Source: Minisyncoccus sp041663305
GTDB taxonomy: Bacteria; Patescibacteriota; Minisyncoccia; Minisyncoccales; Minisyncoccaceae
NCBI GenBank assembly: GCA_041663305.1
Contig: JBAYMT010000010.1
Location: 1 to 34,609 of the forward strand
Length of the DNA: 34,609 nucleotides
Direction: 5' to 3'
Shown: positions 23,288-31,987 of the stretch, piece after piece
Layout of the letters: every line of letters begins with the position of its first letter
How positions within the stretch are numbered: position 1 is the stretch's first letter
The notes under the pieces: model-generated
The model's database searches: none
Seen by the model: only the letters and a program-made list of their open reading frames with translations
What the model was told of the DNA's origin: nothing
Made by a program: the position numbers and the translations under genes

Positions 23288-24583
23288 ATGAAAAAATCTT
23301 TTATCGTATCAATCGATATGGGGTATGGACACCAGCGCACTGCTTATGCGCTAAAGTCAATTGCCTTGAGAAATAAGATTATAAACGCAAACAATTATAC
23401 GGGAATGCCAGAGTCGGATAAGATGTTCTGGGATCAGTCGCAAAGTTTTTATGAGTTTGTTTCTCGTTTTAAAAAAGTTCCAGTATTAGGAAGTATTCTT
23501 TTTTCTATTTTTGATGCAACTCAAGCTGTTGGCGATTTTTATACAGATAAAAATCTTACTGGGGCAAGTTTTACGCAAAGAGGAATATATCCTTTGTTTG
23601 ATAAAGGGTGGGGAAGCGATTTTATCAAATCGCTTGGAGATTCTTGCAAGGGAAAGGATGTCCCATTTGTTTCAACTTTTTTTACTACGGCTTTTATGGC
23701 GGAACATTTTGATTATCCGGGTGAAATATTTTGCGTTGTTTGCGATACAGATATTTCCAGATCGTGGGCGCCAATGGAGTCAAGCAAAACAAGGATACGA
23801 TATTTTGCACCTACGGAGCGTGTTTATGACCGTTTAAAAATGTATGGCGTTCCAGAAAAGAATATTTTTTTAACGGGATATCCATTACCAATGGAAAATA
23901 TTGGCAGCGAAAAGATGGAAATTCTCAGAAGCGATTTGAAAACAAGGATTTTAAATCTTGATCCCAATAAGATATACCAAAGGAAATATGGCGTTGTTGT
24001 TGAAAAGAATTTGGGGACGTTGCCAGCAAAATCAAGCAGGCCATTAACCATTGTTTTTGCTGTTGGTGGCGCTGGAGCCCAAAAAGAATATGGGATAGAG
24101 ATTATCAAAGCTTTTGCCAAGGAAATAAGAGAAAAGAAAATGAAGATTGTTTTGGTTGCAGGAACAAGAAAGGAGGTAAAATGGTATTTTGAAAAAGAGC
24201 TATTGGCTAATAATTTAGATGATCTGAAAGGGGTGGAGATAGTTTATGAGCCGACTTTTGAGGAATATTATAATAGATTTAATAGCGTGCTTCGAAGGGC
24301 CGATTTGCTTTGGACAAAGCCGAGCGAGTTATCATTTTATGCTTCATTAGCACTGCCGATTATAATCGCTCCAACCATAGGTTCGCACGAAAATATCAAC
24401 AAGCAATGGCTGCTTGATTCTGGATTTGGAATTGAACAGAAAGACATAAGATATGTAAAGACATGGCTGATGGATGAAATAAATGAAGGCCATTTGGCAA
24501 AAATAGCCATGCAGGGTTTTGTTGAGGGGACTCAACTAGGTGTATTAAAAATTAAGGAAGTGATTGCAGAATGCTGTGGTTAA
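23288..24583 (+). CDS. GT-B fold glycosyltransferase-like protein (MurG/MGDG synthase type)
   Basis: A 431-residue protein with the two-domain plan of GT28-like enzymes. The N-terminal loop MGYGHQR (11-17) resembles the G-x-G-H-x-R loop of diacylglycerol glycosyltransferases and MurG. The C-terminal domain opens with VFAVGGAGAQ (256-265) and has KPSELSFYASLALPIIIAP (344-362) followed by SHENIN (366-371), the donor-binding region. An insertion of unknown role spans about 205-250. It probably transfers a sugar to a lipid or glycan at the inner membrane face; the exact substrate is unknown. Its 3' end overlaps the EamA gene by 13 bases, hinting at functional coupling. Confidence 0.75.
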   Translation: MKKSFIVSIDMGYGHQRTAYALKSIALRNKIINANNYTGMPESDKMFWDQSQSFYEFVSRFKKVPVLGSILFSIFDATQAVGDFYTDKNLTGASFTQRGIYPLFDKGWGSDFIKSLGDSCKGKDVPFVSTFFTTAFMAEHFDYPGEIFCVVCDTDISRSWAPMESSKTRIRYFAPTERVYDRLKMYGVPEKNIFLTGYPLPMENIGSEKMEILRSDLKTRILNLDPNKIYQRKYGVVVEKNLGTLPAKSSRPLTIVFAVGGAGAQKEYGIEIIKAFAKEIREKKMKIVLVAGTRKEVKWYFEKELLANNLDDLKGVEIVYEPTFEEYYNRFNSVLRRADLLWTKPSELSFYASLALPIIIAPTIGSHENINKQWLLDSGFGIEQKDIRYVKTWLMDEINEGHLAKIAMQGFVEGTQLGVLKIKEVIAECCG

Positions 24584-25479
24584 TAGTAATAATAGTTAGT
24601 TATCTATTCTTTGCCTTGTCTTCTTTGGGAGATAAGGTTGTTTTGGCGCAATCTCCAAAGCCTGAGAATTATGTTTTTTTTGTAGGCCTATTTAGCGGAG
24701 TGGCTATTTTTTTGATTCCTTTTGGAATTATCATGCCCGACTTTATCACACTTCTTTTGATATTGGTAAATGGCTTAACCTATATCTTTAGCTTATATGC
24801 GCTTTTTTCTGCCTTGGAAAGATTTGATGTGTCAAAAGTCGTTCCCACCATTGGAGCGACTCAGCCGATTTTCGTATTAATGCTTACTTATCTTTTTGTT
24901 GGGCCGCAAGAGTTGGGAATTGCCGAACTGATTGCTTACTCACTTCTTTTTATAGGAAGCATTATCATTTCGGTCGAGAAGAACGAAAAAGTGACAGGCG
25001 ATTTTGTTTCTCTTGCATTTTTGGCATCGTTTTTATTCTCACTTAATTTTATATTATCAAAATTCGTCTTTGTCGAACTGCAAAATGATTTTGTGTCAGG
25101 GATGTTTTGGATGAGTATGGTAGCTTGTGCAATAGTTATTGCGGGATTGATATTCAAAAAATTCCGTGAAGCAGTTTTTGGCGGAGAAAAGGTTAAAGCC
25201 GAAACAGGAATCCTGTTTGTCCTAACTCAGATTGCTGGAGGCGTTGCAAATGTTACTCAGAGTTATGCAGTAAATATCGTTCCTTTTGGAATGCTGGCAA
25301 TAATGAATTCTATAAAAGGGGTGCAGTATATATTTTTATTCCTGATAACCTTGCTTATTTCTACATATTTTCCAAAAATATTAAAGGAAAATTTTTCCAA
25401 AAAGGTGATAATCCAGAAAATAACTTCTATTGTTATTATTGTTATTGGGTTAGCGGTGCTGGCGATTTATGTAAAATAA
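24571..25479 (+). CDS. EamA/DMT-superfamily transporter
   Basis: A 302-residue membrane protein with about ten helices arranged as two EamA repeats (about 2-134 and 145-300). Conserved pieces are PTIGATQPIFVLMLTYLF in the first half and the matching IVPFGMLAIMNSIKGVQYIFLF in the second. Such proteins export metabolites or flip lipid-linked sugars. Because it overlaps the glycosyltransferase gene by 13 bases, transport of the glycosylated product is a possible role, but that is inference. A strong terminator follows. Confidence 0.9.
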   Translation: MLWLIVIIVSYLFFALSSLGDKVVLAQSPKPENYVFFVGLFSGVAIFLIPFGIIMPDFITLLLILVNGLTYIFSLYALFSALERFDVSKVVPTIGATQPIFVLMLTYLFVGPQELGIAELIAYSLLFIGSIIISVEKNEKVTGDFVSLAFLASFLFSLNFILSKFVFVELQNDFVSGMFWMSMVACAIVIAGLIFKKFREAVFGGEKVKAETGILFVLTQIAGGVANVTQSYAVNIVPFGMLAIMNSIKGVQYIFLFLITLLISTYFPKILKENFSKKVIIQKITSIVIIVIGLAVLAIYVK

Positions 25480-25491
25480 TCTAGTAAGTAG

Positions 25492-25515
25492 GCCTCCTTA
25501 ACTAGGAGGCTTTTG
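25492..25515 (+). terminator. intrinsic terminator after the EamA gene
   Basis: GCCTCCT (25492-25498) and AGGAGGC (25504-25510) form a 7-bp stem around TAACT, followed by TTTTG. Confidence 0.87.
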
Positions 25516-25529
25516 TATTTGGTATTTTT

Positions 25530-25538
25530 TGCTATAAT
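25530..25538 (+). promoter_or_regulatory. extended -10 promoter of the glycosidase-like gene
   Basis: TGCTATAAT is a perfect extended -10 (TGnTATAAT). The ATG at 25545 follows after 6 bases, so transcription should start at the ATG itself. No -35 is needed for such promoters and none is clear. Confidence 0.7.
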
Positions 25539-25544
25539 TAAAGT

Positions 25545-26552
25545 ATGATAATACACCCAGCGGTAAAATATTCTTTAATCGGGATATTTATAATCTTATT
25601 GATAGCGCTTGTTTATTTTTTTGTTGGTTCTACAAAACAAGCAAGCAAAATAACTTGGGGAGTTAATTTTTCTGTAAAACAGACAGAGTTTTTGAATTTG
25701 GATTCAAAAGAAACATATTTGGCCTTGCTGGATGATCTTAATTTCAAAAATGTTAAGATATCGGTTCATTGGGATCGTTTGCAGCCTTCAAGCCTTTATG
25801 ATTACGATTTTGATGAAGTTGATTGGCAAATTCGCGAAGCCGAAAAGAGAGACGTTAAGGTGGTTCTTGCTATTGGAATGAAGACCCCAAGATGGCCTGA
25901 ATGCCATTTGCCGCAGTGGGCCAGAAATCAAAATAAATCCGAACAACAAGAAAGCATTCTTCGTATGGTTACTGCGCTGGTTGAAAGGTATAAGGGGTCA
26001 AAGGTAATTACTGCTTGGCAGGTTGAGAATGAACCGTTTTTGAATTTTGGAGCTTGTCCTTGGTATGATGAAAAATTTTTGAAAAAAGAAATAAAATTAG
26101 TAAAAGATATTGATCCCTCTAGGCCGGTAATCATTACAGATAGTGGCGAGATAGGCTTTTGGCTCAAGCCGGCAATGGTAGGGGCAGACATAGTGGGCGT
26201 TACTACCTACAGAAGGGTTTGGCAGGATAGTTTAAAATTTTATTTTGATTATTTTTTTCCACCGGTGTATTACCAAAGAAGGGCAGAACTAGTCAATCTT
26301 ATTTTCAAGAAAAAAATCATTGGAACTGAGTTGCAAGCCGAAGCTTGGTGCCCAAATTCAATCATGAATGCATCACTGGAAGAACAAGACAAGACAATGA
26401 GTTTGGAAAGATTTAAAAATAATATAAAATTTGCAAAGGAAACCGGTTTTGATGAGTTTTATTTATGGGGTGGCGAATGGTGGTATTGGCTGAAAAAAAA
26501 TCATAATCGTCCAGAAATCTGGGAAGAGGCAAAAAGATTAATATCTGAATAA
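25545..26552 (+). CDS. membrane-anchored glycoside hydrolase-like TIM-barrel protein
   Basis: A 335-residue protein with one N-terminal anchor (about 9-28) and an extracellular domain resembling clan GH-A glycosidases. The acid/base is probably E163 in QVENEP, the N-E-P signature of the fourth strand. The nucleophile is E262 or E266 in GTELQAEAW at strand seven. ISVHWDRLQP (72-81) and LAIGMKTPRWPE (108-119) are earlier barrel strands, and LWGGEWWYWL is the eighth. Substrate is unknown; family placement (GH5, GH39 or another) cannot be fixed by eye. The GT2 gene starts 1 base after the stop, so synthesis and trimming of a surface glycan may be coupled. Confidence 0.8.
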   Translation: MIIHPAVKYSLIGIFIILLIALVYFFVGSTKQASKITWGVNFSVKQTEFLNLDSKETYLALLDDLNFKNVKISVHWDRLQPSSLYDYDFDEVDWQIREAEKRDVKVVLAIGMKTPRWPECHLPQWARNQNKSEQQESILRMVTALVERYKGSKVITAWQVENEPFLNFGACPWYDEKFLKKEIKLVKDIDPSRPVIITDSGEIGFWLKPAMVGADIVGVTTYRRVWQDSLKFYFDYFFPPVYYQRRAELVNLIFKKKIIGTELQAEAWCPNSIMNASLEEQDKTMSLERFKNNIKFAKETGFDEFYLWGGEWWYWLKKNHNRPEIWEEAKRLISE

Positions 26553-26553
26553 T

Positions 26554-27267
26554 ATGTACTTGAGTATCATTATTCCAACTTTAAATGAGGAGAAAAACCT
26601 TGATAGGTTGTTGACGCAATTAAGGAGCTGTATTTTTTCTGACTATGAGATAATTGTTGCTGATAGCAATTCTAAAGATAAAACTGTTGAAGTGGCAAAA
26701 AAACATGGCTGTATAATTACGGAAGGGGGAAGGCCGGCCAGAGGGAGAAATAATGGAGCAAAAATAGCAAAAGGCGAAGTATTGTTTTTTCTTGATGCGG
26801 ATTTACGGCTTAGTAAAAACTTTTTGGATTATGCTATTTCCGAGTACAAGGATAGGAATCTTAATATAGCTTCTTTTAATCTTTATCCGATAAAGAATAA
26901 AATACTGCTTAATAAATTTGTTATAGATCTGTTATATAATCGTCCTCAGATAATATTGCAGAAAATATTTCCAATGGGTGCAATGGGAATAGTGATCGAC
27001 AAAAAAGTATTCAAAGAATTAAAAGGATTTGACGAGACAATCTCGCTCGCTGAGGATCATTGGCTGATACAGCAGGCTGCAAAAAGAGGAGATTTTGGAA
27101 TAATAAAATCTTCTTATATATTGATGCCAACGCGAAGGTTTGATAGAGATGGATATATCCGAACAGCTTTGAAGTATTTTTTTTGCGGATTGTATATGTT
27201 TTTCATCGGTCCTCCTAAGGGTGATATATTCAAGTACGACTTTGATCATTATAAGAAAAAGCAATGA
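26554..27267 (+). CDS. family 2 glycosyltransferase
   Basis: A GT-A fold enzyme of 237 residues moving a sugar from a nucleotide donor. PTLNEE (8-13) starts the donor fold, ADSNSKDKT (36-44) follows, and the metal-binding D-x-D is DAD (81-83) in FFLDADLRL. A probable catalytic ED motif is at 167-168 (SLAEDHW). A hydrophobic stretch near 208-222 suggests membrane association. It is translated with the glycosidase-like gene just upstream. This is the only confident gene here that ends in TGA. Confidence 0.92.
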   Translation: MYLSIIIPTLNEEKNLDRLLTQLRSCIFSDYEIIVADSNSKDKTVEVAKKHGCIITEGGRPARGRNNGAKIAKGEVLFFLDADLRLSKNFLDYAISEYKDRNLNIASFNLYPIKNKILLNKFVIDLLYNRPQIILQKIFPMGAMGIVIDKKVFKELKGFDETISLAEDHWLIQQAAKRGDFGIIKSSYILMPTRRFDRDGYIRTALKYFFCGLYMFFIGPPKGDIFKYDFDHYKKKQ

Positions 27268-27350
27268 AACTTTTTTCAGTTTTCGGACGTATTATTAATT
27301 GAGTGTTTAAAATCCAATATCAAAAATAAAAAGTTAATTTTAAGAAAGAT

Positions 27351-28610
27351 ATGCCGATTTATCAATTACCAAAAGACGAAAAAAATAATTTTTTTAATTT
27401 TGAAAAAACTGATACCCATAAGCAAATCAATATCTTGCCGTTTTTAGCCATTCTTTTTGTGGGTATTTTTTTAGGAGTTTTTGCCGTTCAAGCCTATCCG
27501 AATTTAGGGGGAACTGCAAAGCTTCCTGCAGTAGTTTCTACTGGGGTCTATAGCCCGCAAACAAGCCACGAAGAAGCTATTATCAATGCTGTTAAGAATG
27601 CTTCTGATTCGGTTGTGAGTGTGGTGATCAGTAAAGAGGTTCCGGTTTATAAAAAGATTGATGGTGGTTCTGGGACTTATGATCCATTTGGTTTTTTTGA
27701 TCTGCAGATCCCTAAGTACGAACAGAACGGAACCGAGGAGCAAGAAGTTGGACAAGGAACGGGATTTTTCGTTTCTGAAGATGGAATGATCTTGACCAAC
27801 AAGCATGTAGCTTATGATTTAGAGGCTGAGTACAAAATTGTTACTAATGACGGAAAAGAGTATAAAGCAAAAATACTATCACGTGATCCGGTGCAAGATT
27901 TGGCTATTTTAAAAATTGAGGGTACGGGAAAGTTTAAGCCTTTAGCATTAGGAAGTTCTTCTTCAATCCGTGTTGGCCAAACGGCTATTGCAATTGGAAA
28001 CGCGCTGGGCGAATTCCAAAACACTGTTTCGGTAGGTGTAATATCTGGCCTCGGCCGAACTATTACTGCTACAGACGGATTAACCAGTAGCGAAACTTTG
28101 GAAGATATAATCCAAACCGATACAGCTATCAACAAAGGAAATTCGGGAGGTCCATTGCTTAATTTGAAAGGTGAAGTTGTAGGAATAAATACAGCTGTTT
28201 CGTCTGTTGGGCAGGGGCTTAGTTTTGCTATTTCTATAGATAAGGCAAAAAGAGATATCGAACAGGTTAAGACAACAGGAAAGATATCTTATCCTTTCTT
28301 GGGAATAAGGTATGTCTTGCTTGACGATAAGATTGCTAAGCTCAAAAATTTATCTATTAATTATGGTGCCTTGATAATAAAAGGTAGCAATGGAGAAAAG
28401 GCAGTCACAAAGGGATCTCCCGCCGAAAAGGCAGGATTGCAAGAAGGAGATATACTCTTAGAAATAAATGGTGAAAAGATAACTACTTCCAATTCTTTAT
28501 CAAAAGTTATAAGCAAGTATAAGCCTGGGGACAGCATTTCGGTAAAGTTTTCAAGAGGGAATACCCAGTCGGTAAAAGCGGTAAATTTGGACGAATGGGA
28601 AAACGAATAA
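27351..28610 (+). CDS. htrA: HtrA/Deg-family serine protease with one PDZ domain
   Basis: An envelope quality-control protease. A single membrane anchor lies at about 28-48, followed by a trypsin-like domain (about 80-305) and one PDZ domain (about 315-405). The triad is H152 in LTNKHVA, D183 in DPVQDLAIL and S265 in GNSGGPLL. The layout (anchor, protease, single PDZ, 419 residues) matches DegS- or HtrA-type proteins of Gram-positive and CPR bacteria rather than DegP with two PDZ domains. It is transcribed alone and ends in a strong terminator. Confidence 0.95.
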   Translation: MPIYQLPKDEKNNFFNFEKTDTHKQINILPFLAILFVGIFLGVFAVQAYPNLGGTAKLPAVVSTGVYSPQTSHEEAIINAVKNASDSVVSVVISKEVPVYKKIDGGSGTYDPFGFFDLQIPKYEQNGTEEQEVGQGTGFFVSEDGMILTNKHVAYDLEAEYKIVTNDGKEYKAKILSRDPVQDLAILKIEGTGKFKPLALGSSSSIRVGQTAIAIGNALGEFQNTVSVGVISGLGRTITATDGLTSSETLEDIIQTDTAINKGNSGGPLLNLKGEVVGINTAVSSVGQGLSFAISIDKAKRDIEQVKTTGKISYPFLGIRYVLLDDKIAKLKNLSINYGALIIKGSNGEKAVTKGSPAEKAGLQEGDILLEINGEKITTSNSLSKVISKYKPGDSISVKFSRGNTQSVKAVNLDEWENE

Positions 28611-28612
28611 TG

Positions 28613-28637
28613 AAAACTCGCTTAGGCGAGTTTTTGG
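28613..28637 (+). terminator. intrinsic terminator after htrA
   Basis: AAAACTCGC (28613-28621), loop TTAG, GCGAGTTTT (28626-28634) and T: a 9-bp stem starting 2 bases after the stop. The rest of the 125-base gap to dnaG is A+T-rich, with only weak promoter-like boxes (TATTAT at 28714-28719). Confidence 0.88.
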
Positions 28638-28735
28638 TTTGATTTAGTTAGAGATTGTGATATTGTTAGTTAAATATTATCATTCTTGTAATATTTTGGT
28701 TTTTTGTTAAGAATATTATTAGAAGATTAAAGCTT

Positions 28736-30562
28736 ATGAGATCGGAAGTAGAAGAGATAAAATCTCGGTTAAATATAGTAGATGTTATATCCGGATACGT
28801 AAAACTTGAGAAGGCCGGAGTAAATTATAGGGCTTGCTGTCCTTTTCACAAAGAGAAAACTCCGTCTTTTTTTGTTTCACCAAGCAGGCAATTGTGGCAT
28901 TGTTTTGGTGGATGCAACGATGGGGGCGATATGTTTCATTTTCTAATGAAGATAGAAGGAATAGAATTTCCCGAAGCATTGAAAATATTGGCAAACAAGG
29001 CAGGAGTAGAACTGAGACAAATCGACACTCGAGAAGCAAAAAAAGAAAAAAGTGAAAAAGAAAAAGCCTTAGCTATTTGCGAATTATCGGCTAAATTTTT
29101 TGAGTTTTTCATGGAAAAATCTTCAACCGGACAAAATGCAAAAAAATATCTTTTTGATCGTGGATTAACACAATCAACTATAGCCGAGTGGAGGATCGGA
29201 TTTGCCCTTCCGCACTGGAGCAAGCTTTCAGAATTTTTACTCCAAAAAGGATATGCAAAAAAAGAGTTGGTTGCGGCCGGCGTTTCTATAGAAAAAGACG
29301 GGGGCAAGTTTTTTGACAGATTTAGAAGCAGGATCATTTTTCCTATTTGCGATATAAATGGAAATGTAGCTGGGTTTACTGGCAGAATTTTTGGCGATGA
29401 CAGTTCTGAAAATGCGAAATATTTAAATACGCCAAATACCATATTGTATGATAAGAGCAGGATAATTTTTGGCCTTGATCGTGCAAAATTGGCAATAAAA
29501 GAAAATGATTTCTGTGTTTTGGTTGAAGGAAATATGGATTGCATCGCTTCGCATCAGGCGGGAGTAAAAAACTGCGTTGCTGTTTCGGGAACAGCCCTTA
29601 CCGAATTTCATTTGAATATATTAAAAAGATATACACAAAAACTGATTTTTTCTTTTGATATGGATATGGCTGGAAGCAATGCTACTAAGCGAGGGATAAA
29701 AATGGCACAGCAGTTGGATTTTGATATAAAAGTCATTCCAATGTTCGGAGAAAAAGATCCTGCCGATATCGTGCTTCACGAGGGGGCTGAAACTTGGAAA
29801 GAATTGGTAGCGCAAAGCAAGCCGATAAACCAGTTCTATTTTGAATCGTCTATAAAAGATAAGGATTTGGAAAAAATAGATGACAAGAAAAAAGCTGCTG
29901 CAGAATTTTTGCCAAAAATAAAAGAAATGAGAAATAATATAGATCAGGCCTATTGGATAAGCCAGTTATCTCAAGCGCTAAAAATAAATGAGACTGATAT
30001 CCGAGAAGAGCTAAAAAACGTAAAAGAAGACAGCTTTAATAACGAAAAGGAGTCGAAAGGAGGAGATACGGGGTATGAGAGTTTGTTGTTTAATAGCAAT
30101 AAGAAAGACAGGAAGAGTCTGGTAGACGACGAGATTGCAATGCTTCTTGTGATTGATCCTTCCAAAATAGATTTATTAGATAACGATTTGATAGATTCGT
30201 TTGAAAGTCCGATAAAGGATTTGTTATTGAAATTAAAGCAAAAAAAAGATATAAAGACAGAAGAGATACTTGAACACTTCGGCGGCAATATCGAGCATCT
30301 CAATTATGTAAACTATATCTTAATGAAGTCTGAAATAATGAAGGATGGAGATTATGAGCTGGAGGGGGAATTAAAACATTGCCTGGAAGAGAGGGATAAA
30401 CTGAGTAAAAAAATAAGTAGAGGCAAATTAACTATAGAAATCAAGGAGCTCGAAAAAAAAGGTGATTCTGAAAAAATAAATGTTCTTTTGGAAGAGTTTA
30501 AAAAATTAAGCTATAACAAAAATGAAGAAGCCAATGAAGAAAATCTCGAATCAGAAAACTAA
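28736..30562 (+). CDS. dnaG: DNA primase
   Basis: DnaG makes the RNA primers for replication. The 608-residue protein has the N-terminal zinc-binding domain (1-95), the RNA polymerase core with TOPRIM (about 255-345) and a C-terminal helicase-interaction part. TOPRIM residues are E264 in VEGNMD and the acidic FSFDMDMAG. The zinc site is C35-x2-H38 (CPFH) and C56-x3-C60 (CFGGCNDGGD). The usual second half is C-x2-C, so one extra glycine is inserted. The 3' end overlaps rpoD by 41 bases, the usual dnaG-rpoD pairing. Confidence 0.96.
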   Translation: MRSEVEEIKSRLNIVDVISGYVKLEKAGVNYRACCPFHKEKTPSFFVSPSRQLWHCFGGCNDGGDMFHFLMKIEGIEFPEALKILANKAGVELRQIDTREAKKEKSEKEKALAICELSAKFFEFFMEKSSTGQNAKKYLFDRGLTQSTIAEWRIGFALPHWSKLSEFLLQKGYAKKELVAAGVSIEKDGGKFFDRFRSRIIFPICDINGNVAGFTGRIFGDDSSENAKYLNTPNTILYDKSRIIFGLDRAKLAIKENDFCVLVEGNMDCIASHQAGVKNCVAVSGTALTEFHLNILKRYTQKLIFSFDMDMAGSNATKRGIKMAQQLDFDIKVIPMFGEKDPADIVLHEGAETWKELVAQSKPINQFYFESSIKDKDLEKIDDKKKAAAEFLPKIKEMRNNIDQAYWISQLSQALKINETDIREELKNVKEDSFNNEKESKGGDTGYESLLFNSNKKDRKSLVDDEIAMLLVIDPSKIDLLDNDLIDSFESPIKDLLLKLKQKKDIKTEEILEHFGGNIEHLNYVNYILMKSEIMKDGDYELEGELKHCLEERDKLSKKISRGKLTIEIKELEKKGDSEKINVLLEEFKKLSYNKNEEANEENLESEN

Positions 30563-31922
30563 AACAAAATCTTCTGCGCAAAAACAAAAGAAGAAGACCA
30601 TTGCCGTTGTAAAAAAACCAGCGGCTAAAAAGATGGCATCAAAAACTCAAAAGAAATCTGCAAAGCAGGTGAAGTCTGTTCCAAAAAAAGCAAAAAAAGC
30701 GGTAAAAATGTCTGCTCCTAAAAAGTCTGGGAAAAAGTTGCCAATCAAAAAAGTCGCAATTAAAAAAAGCAATAAAAAAATCGTTGCTTCTAAGAAGCCA
30801 GTGATAAAGAGCCAAAAGAAAAAAGCTGTTTCTGCAAAGCAAAAAAAAGAAAAACTGGTATCAGTAATAGACAGTGAAAAACTAGAAGCTCTTTTAAAGA
30901 AAGGCAAACTGAGAGGGTTTATAACTTTTTCGGAAATACTTTCATATTTTCCCAATATTGAGGAAAATATAGGAGAGTTTGAGGATTTACTGGGGCAACT
31001 TGAACAGATGAGTATAGAGCTAAGAGAGTCCAAAGGGTACTTGGATGCAGATGTTGAGCCTAAAAAAAAGGGAAGGAAAAAAACTTCTAGCGGAAAGATT
31101 GATTCGGTACAGTCCTACTTGCGAGAAATAGGGAAGATTCCTGCTATTACCGCAAGGGAAGAAAAAGAACTGGCAAAAAGAATTGAATTGGGAGATCTAG
31201 ATGCAAAAAGAAAACTGGCCGAAGCAAATTTGCGTCTGGTGGTTTCGATTGCGAAAAAATATATCGGAAGGTCTCCAAATCTTACATTGCTCGATTTGAT
31301 CCAAGAGGGTAATTTGGGATTATTCAGGGCGGTAGAAAAATTTGACTGGAGAAAAGGTTACAAATTTTCTACTTATGCAACGTGGTGGATAAGGCAAACA
31401 ATCACAAGGGCTTTGGCCGATCAGGCAAGAACAATCAGGATACCTGTCCATATGATCGAAACTTTGACTAAATATACTCAGGCTAAGCGCCGACTCTTGC
31501 AGGATTTGGATAGAGAGCCATTGGCCGAAGAAGTTGCCGCCGAAATGGGAATCGAAGTAGAAAAGGTAAGACACCTAGAAAAAATATCGCAGAAAGCCGT
31601 ATCGCTTGAAACTCCGGTGGGTGAAGATGAAAAAGATAGTGTATTGGGAGAATTTATAAAGGATGAAAAAATAGAATCACCAGCATCACAAGCGGGAAGA
31701 AAACTTTTGCGAGAGCATATGGACGAAATCTTTAGAGATTTAACCGAGAGAGAACAGAAAATATTATCAATGAGGTTTGGGCTTGAAGATGGTGTTACCC
31801 ATACCTTGGAAGAGGTTGGGCAAGAGTTTAAGGTAACAAGGGAAAGGATAAGGCAGATTGAGGCAAAAGCAATCGAAAAGATAAGGCAGCATAAAAATCT
31901 TAAAAAACTTGAAGGATATTAG
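30522..31922 (+). CDS. rpoD: principal sigma factor of RNA polymerase, with lysine-rich N-tail
   Basis: Sigma-70 directs RNA polymerase to -35/-10 promoters. A region 1.1-like segment (about 113-175, with KGKLRGFITFSEIL) is followed by 1.2 (SVQSYLREIGKIP), region 2 with the -10-melting KFSTYATWWIRQ (281-292), region 3, and region 4 ending with TRERIRQIEAKA (439-450), the -35 helix. In front of 1.1 are about 110 residues with 44 lysines and a single acidic residue (E110), like a histone H1 tail. The ATG at 30522 lies inside dnaG; a second ATG at 30534 is possible and would not remove the tail. The consensus-like promoters in this window agree with a normal sigma-70. Confidence 0.95.
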   Translation: MKKPMKKISNQKTKTKSSAQKQKKKTIAVVKKPAAKKMASKTQKKSAKQVKSVPKKAKKAVKMSAPKKSGKKLPIKKVAIKKSNKKIVASKKPVIKSQKKKAVSAKQKKEKLVSVIDSEKLEALLKKGKLRGFITFSEILSYFPNIEENIGEFEDLLGQLEQMSIELRESKGYLDADVEPKKKGRKKTSSGKIDSVQSYLREIGKIPAITAREEKELAKRIELGDLDAKRKLAEANLRLVVSIAKKYIGRSPNLTLLDLIQEGNLGLFRAVEKFDWRKGYKFSTYATWWIRQTITRALADQARTIRIPVHMIETLTKYTQAKRRLLQDLDREPLAEEVAAEMGIEVEKVRHLEKISQKAVSLETPVGEDEKDSVLGEFIKDEKIESPASQAGRKLLREHMDEIFRDLTEREQKILSMRFGLEDGVTHTLEEVGQEFKVTRERIRQIEAKAIEKIRQHKNLKKLEGY

Positions 31923-31929
31923 AAAAAAG

Positions 31930-31949
31930 CCACCGAAAGGTGGTTTTTA
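31930..31949 (+). terminator. intrinsic terminator after rpoD
   Basis: CCACC-GAAA-GGTGG (31930-31943) with a GNRA tetraloop, followed by TTTTT. Upstream AAAAA can extend the stem. Confidence 0.85.
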
Positions 31950-31958
31950 TGATATAAT
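31950..31958 (+). promoter_or_regulatory. extended -10 promoter downstream of rpoD
   Basis: TGATATAAT (TGnTATAAT) directly follows the rpoD terminator, 29 bases before the next ATG. The expected leader is about 22 bases. Confidence 0.6.
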
Positions 31959-31987
31959 ATAGTCAAATTAGAAATTAATATAAAAAT

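Noticed and set aside
28936..29544. 202-codon open frame on the minus strand within dnaG
   Set aside because: It lies wholly opposite the well-supported dnaG frame, has no recognisable domain and no start signals.
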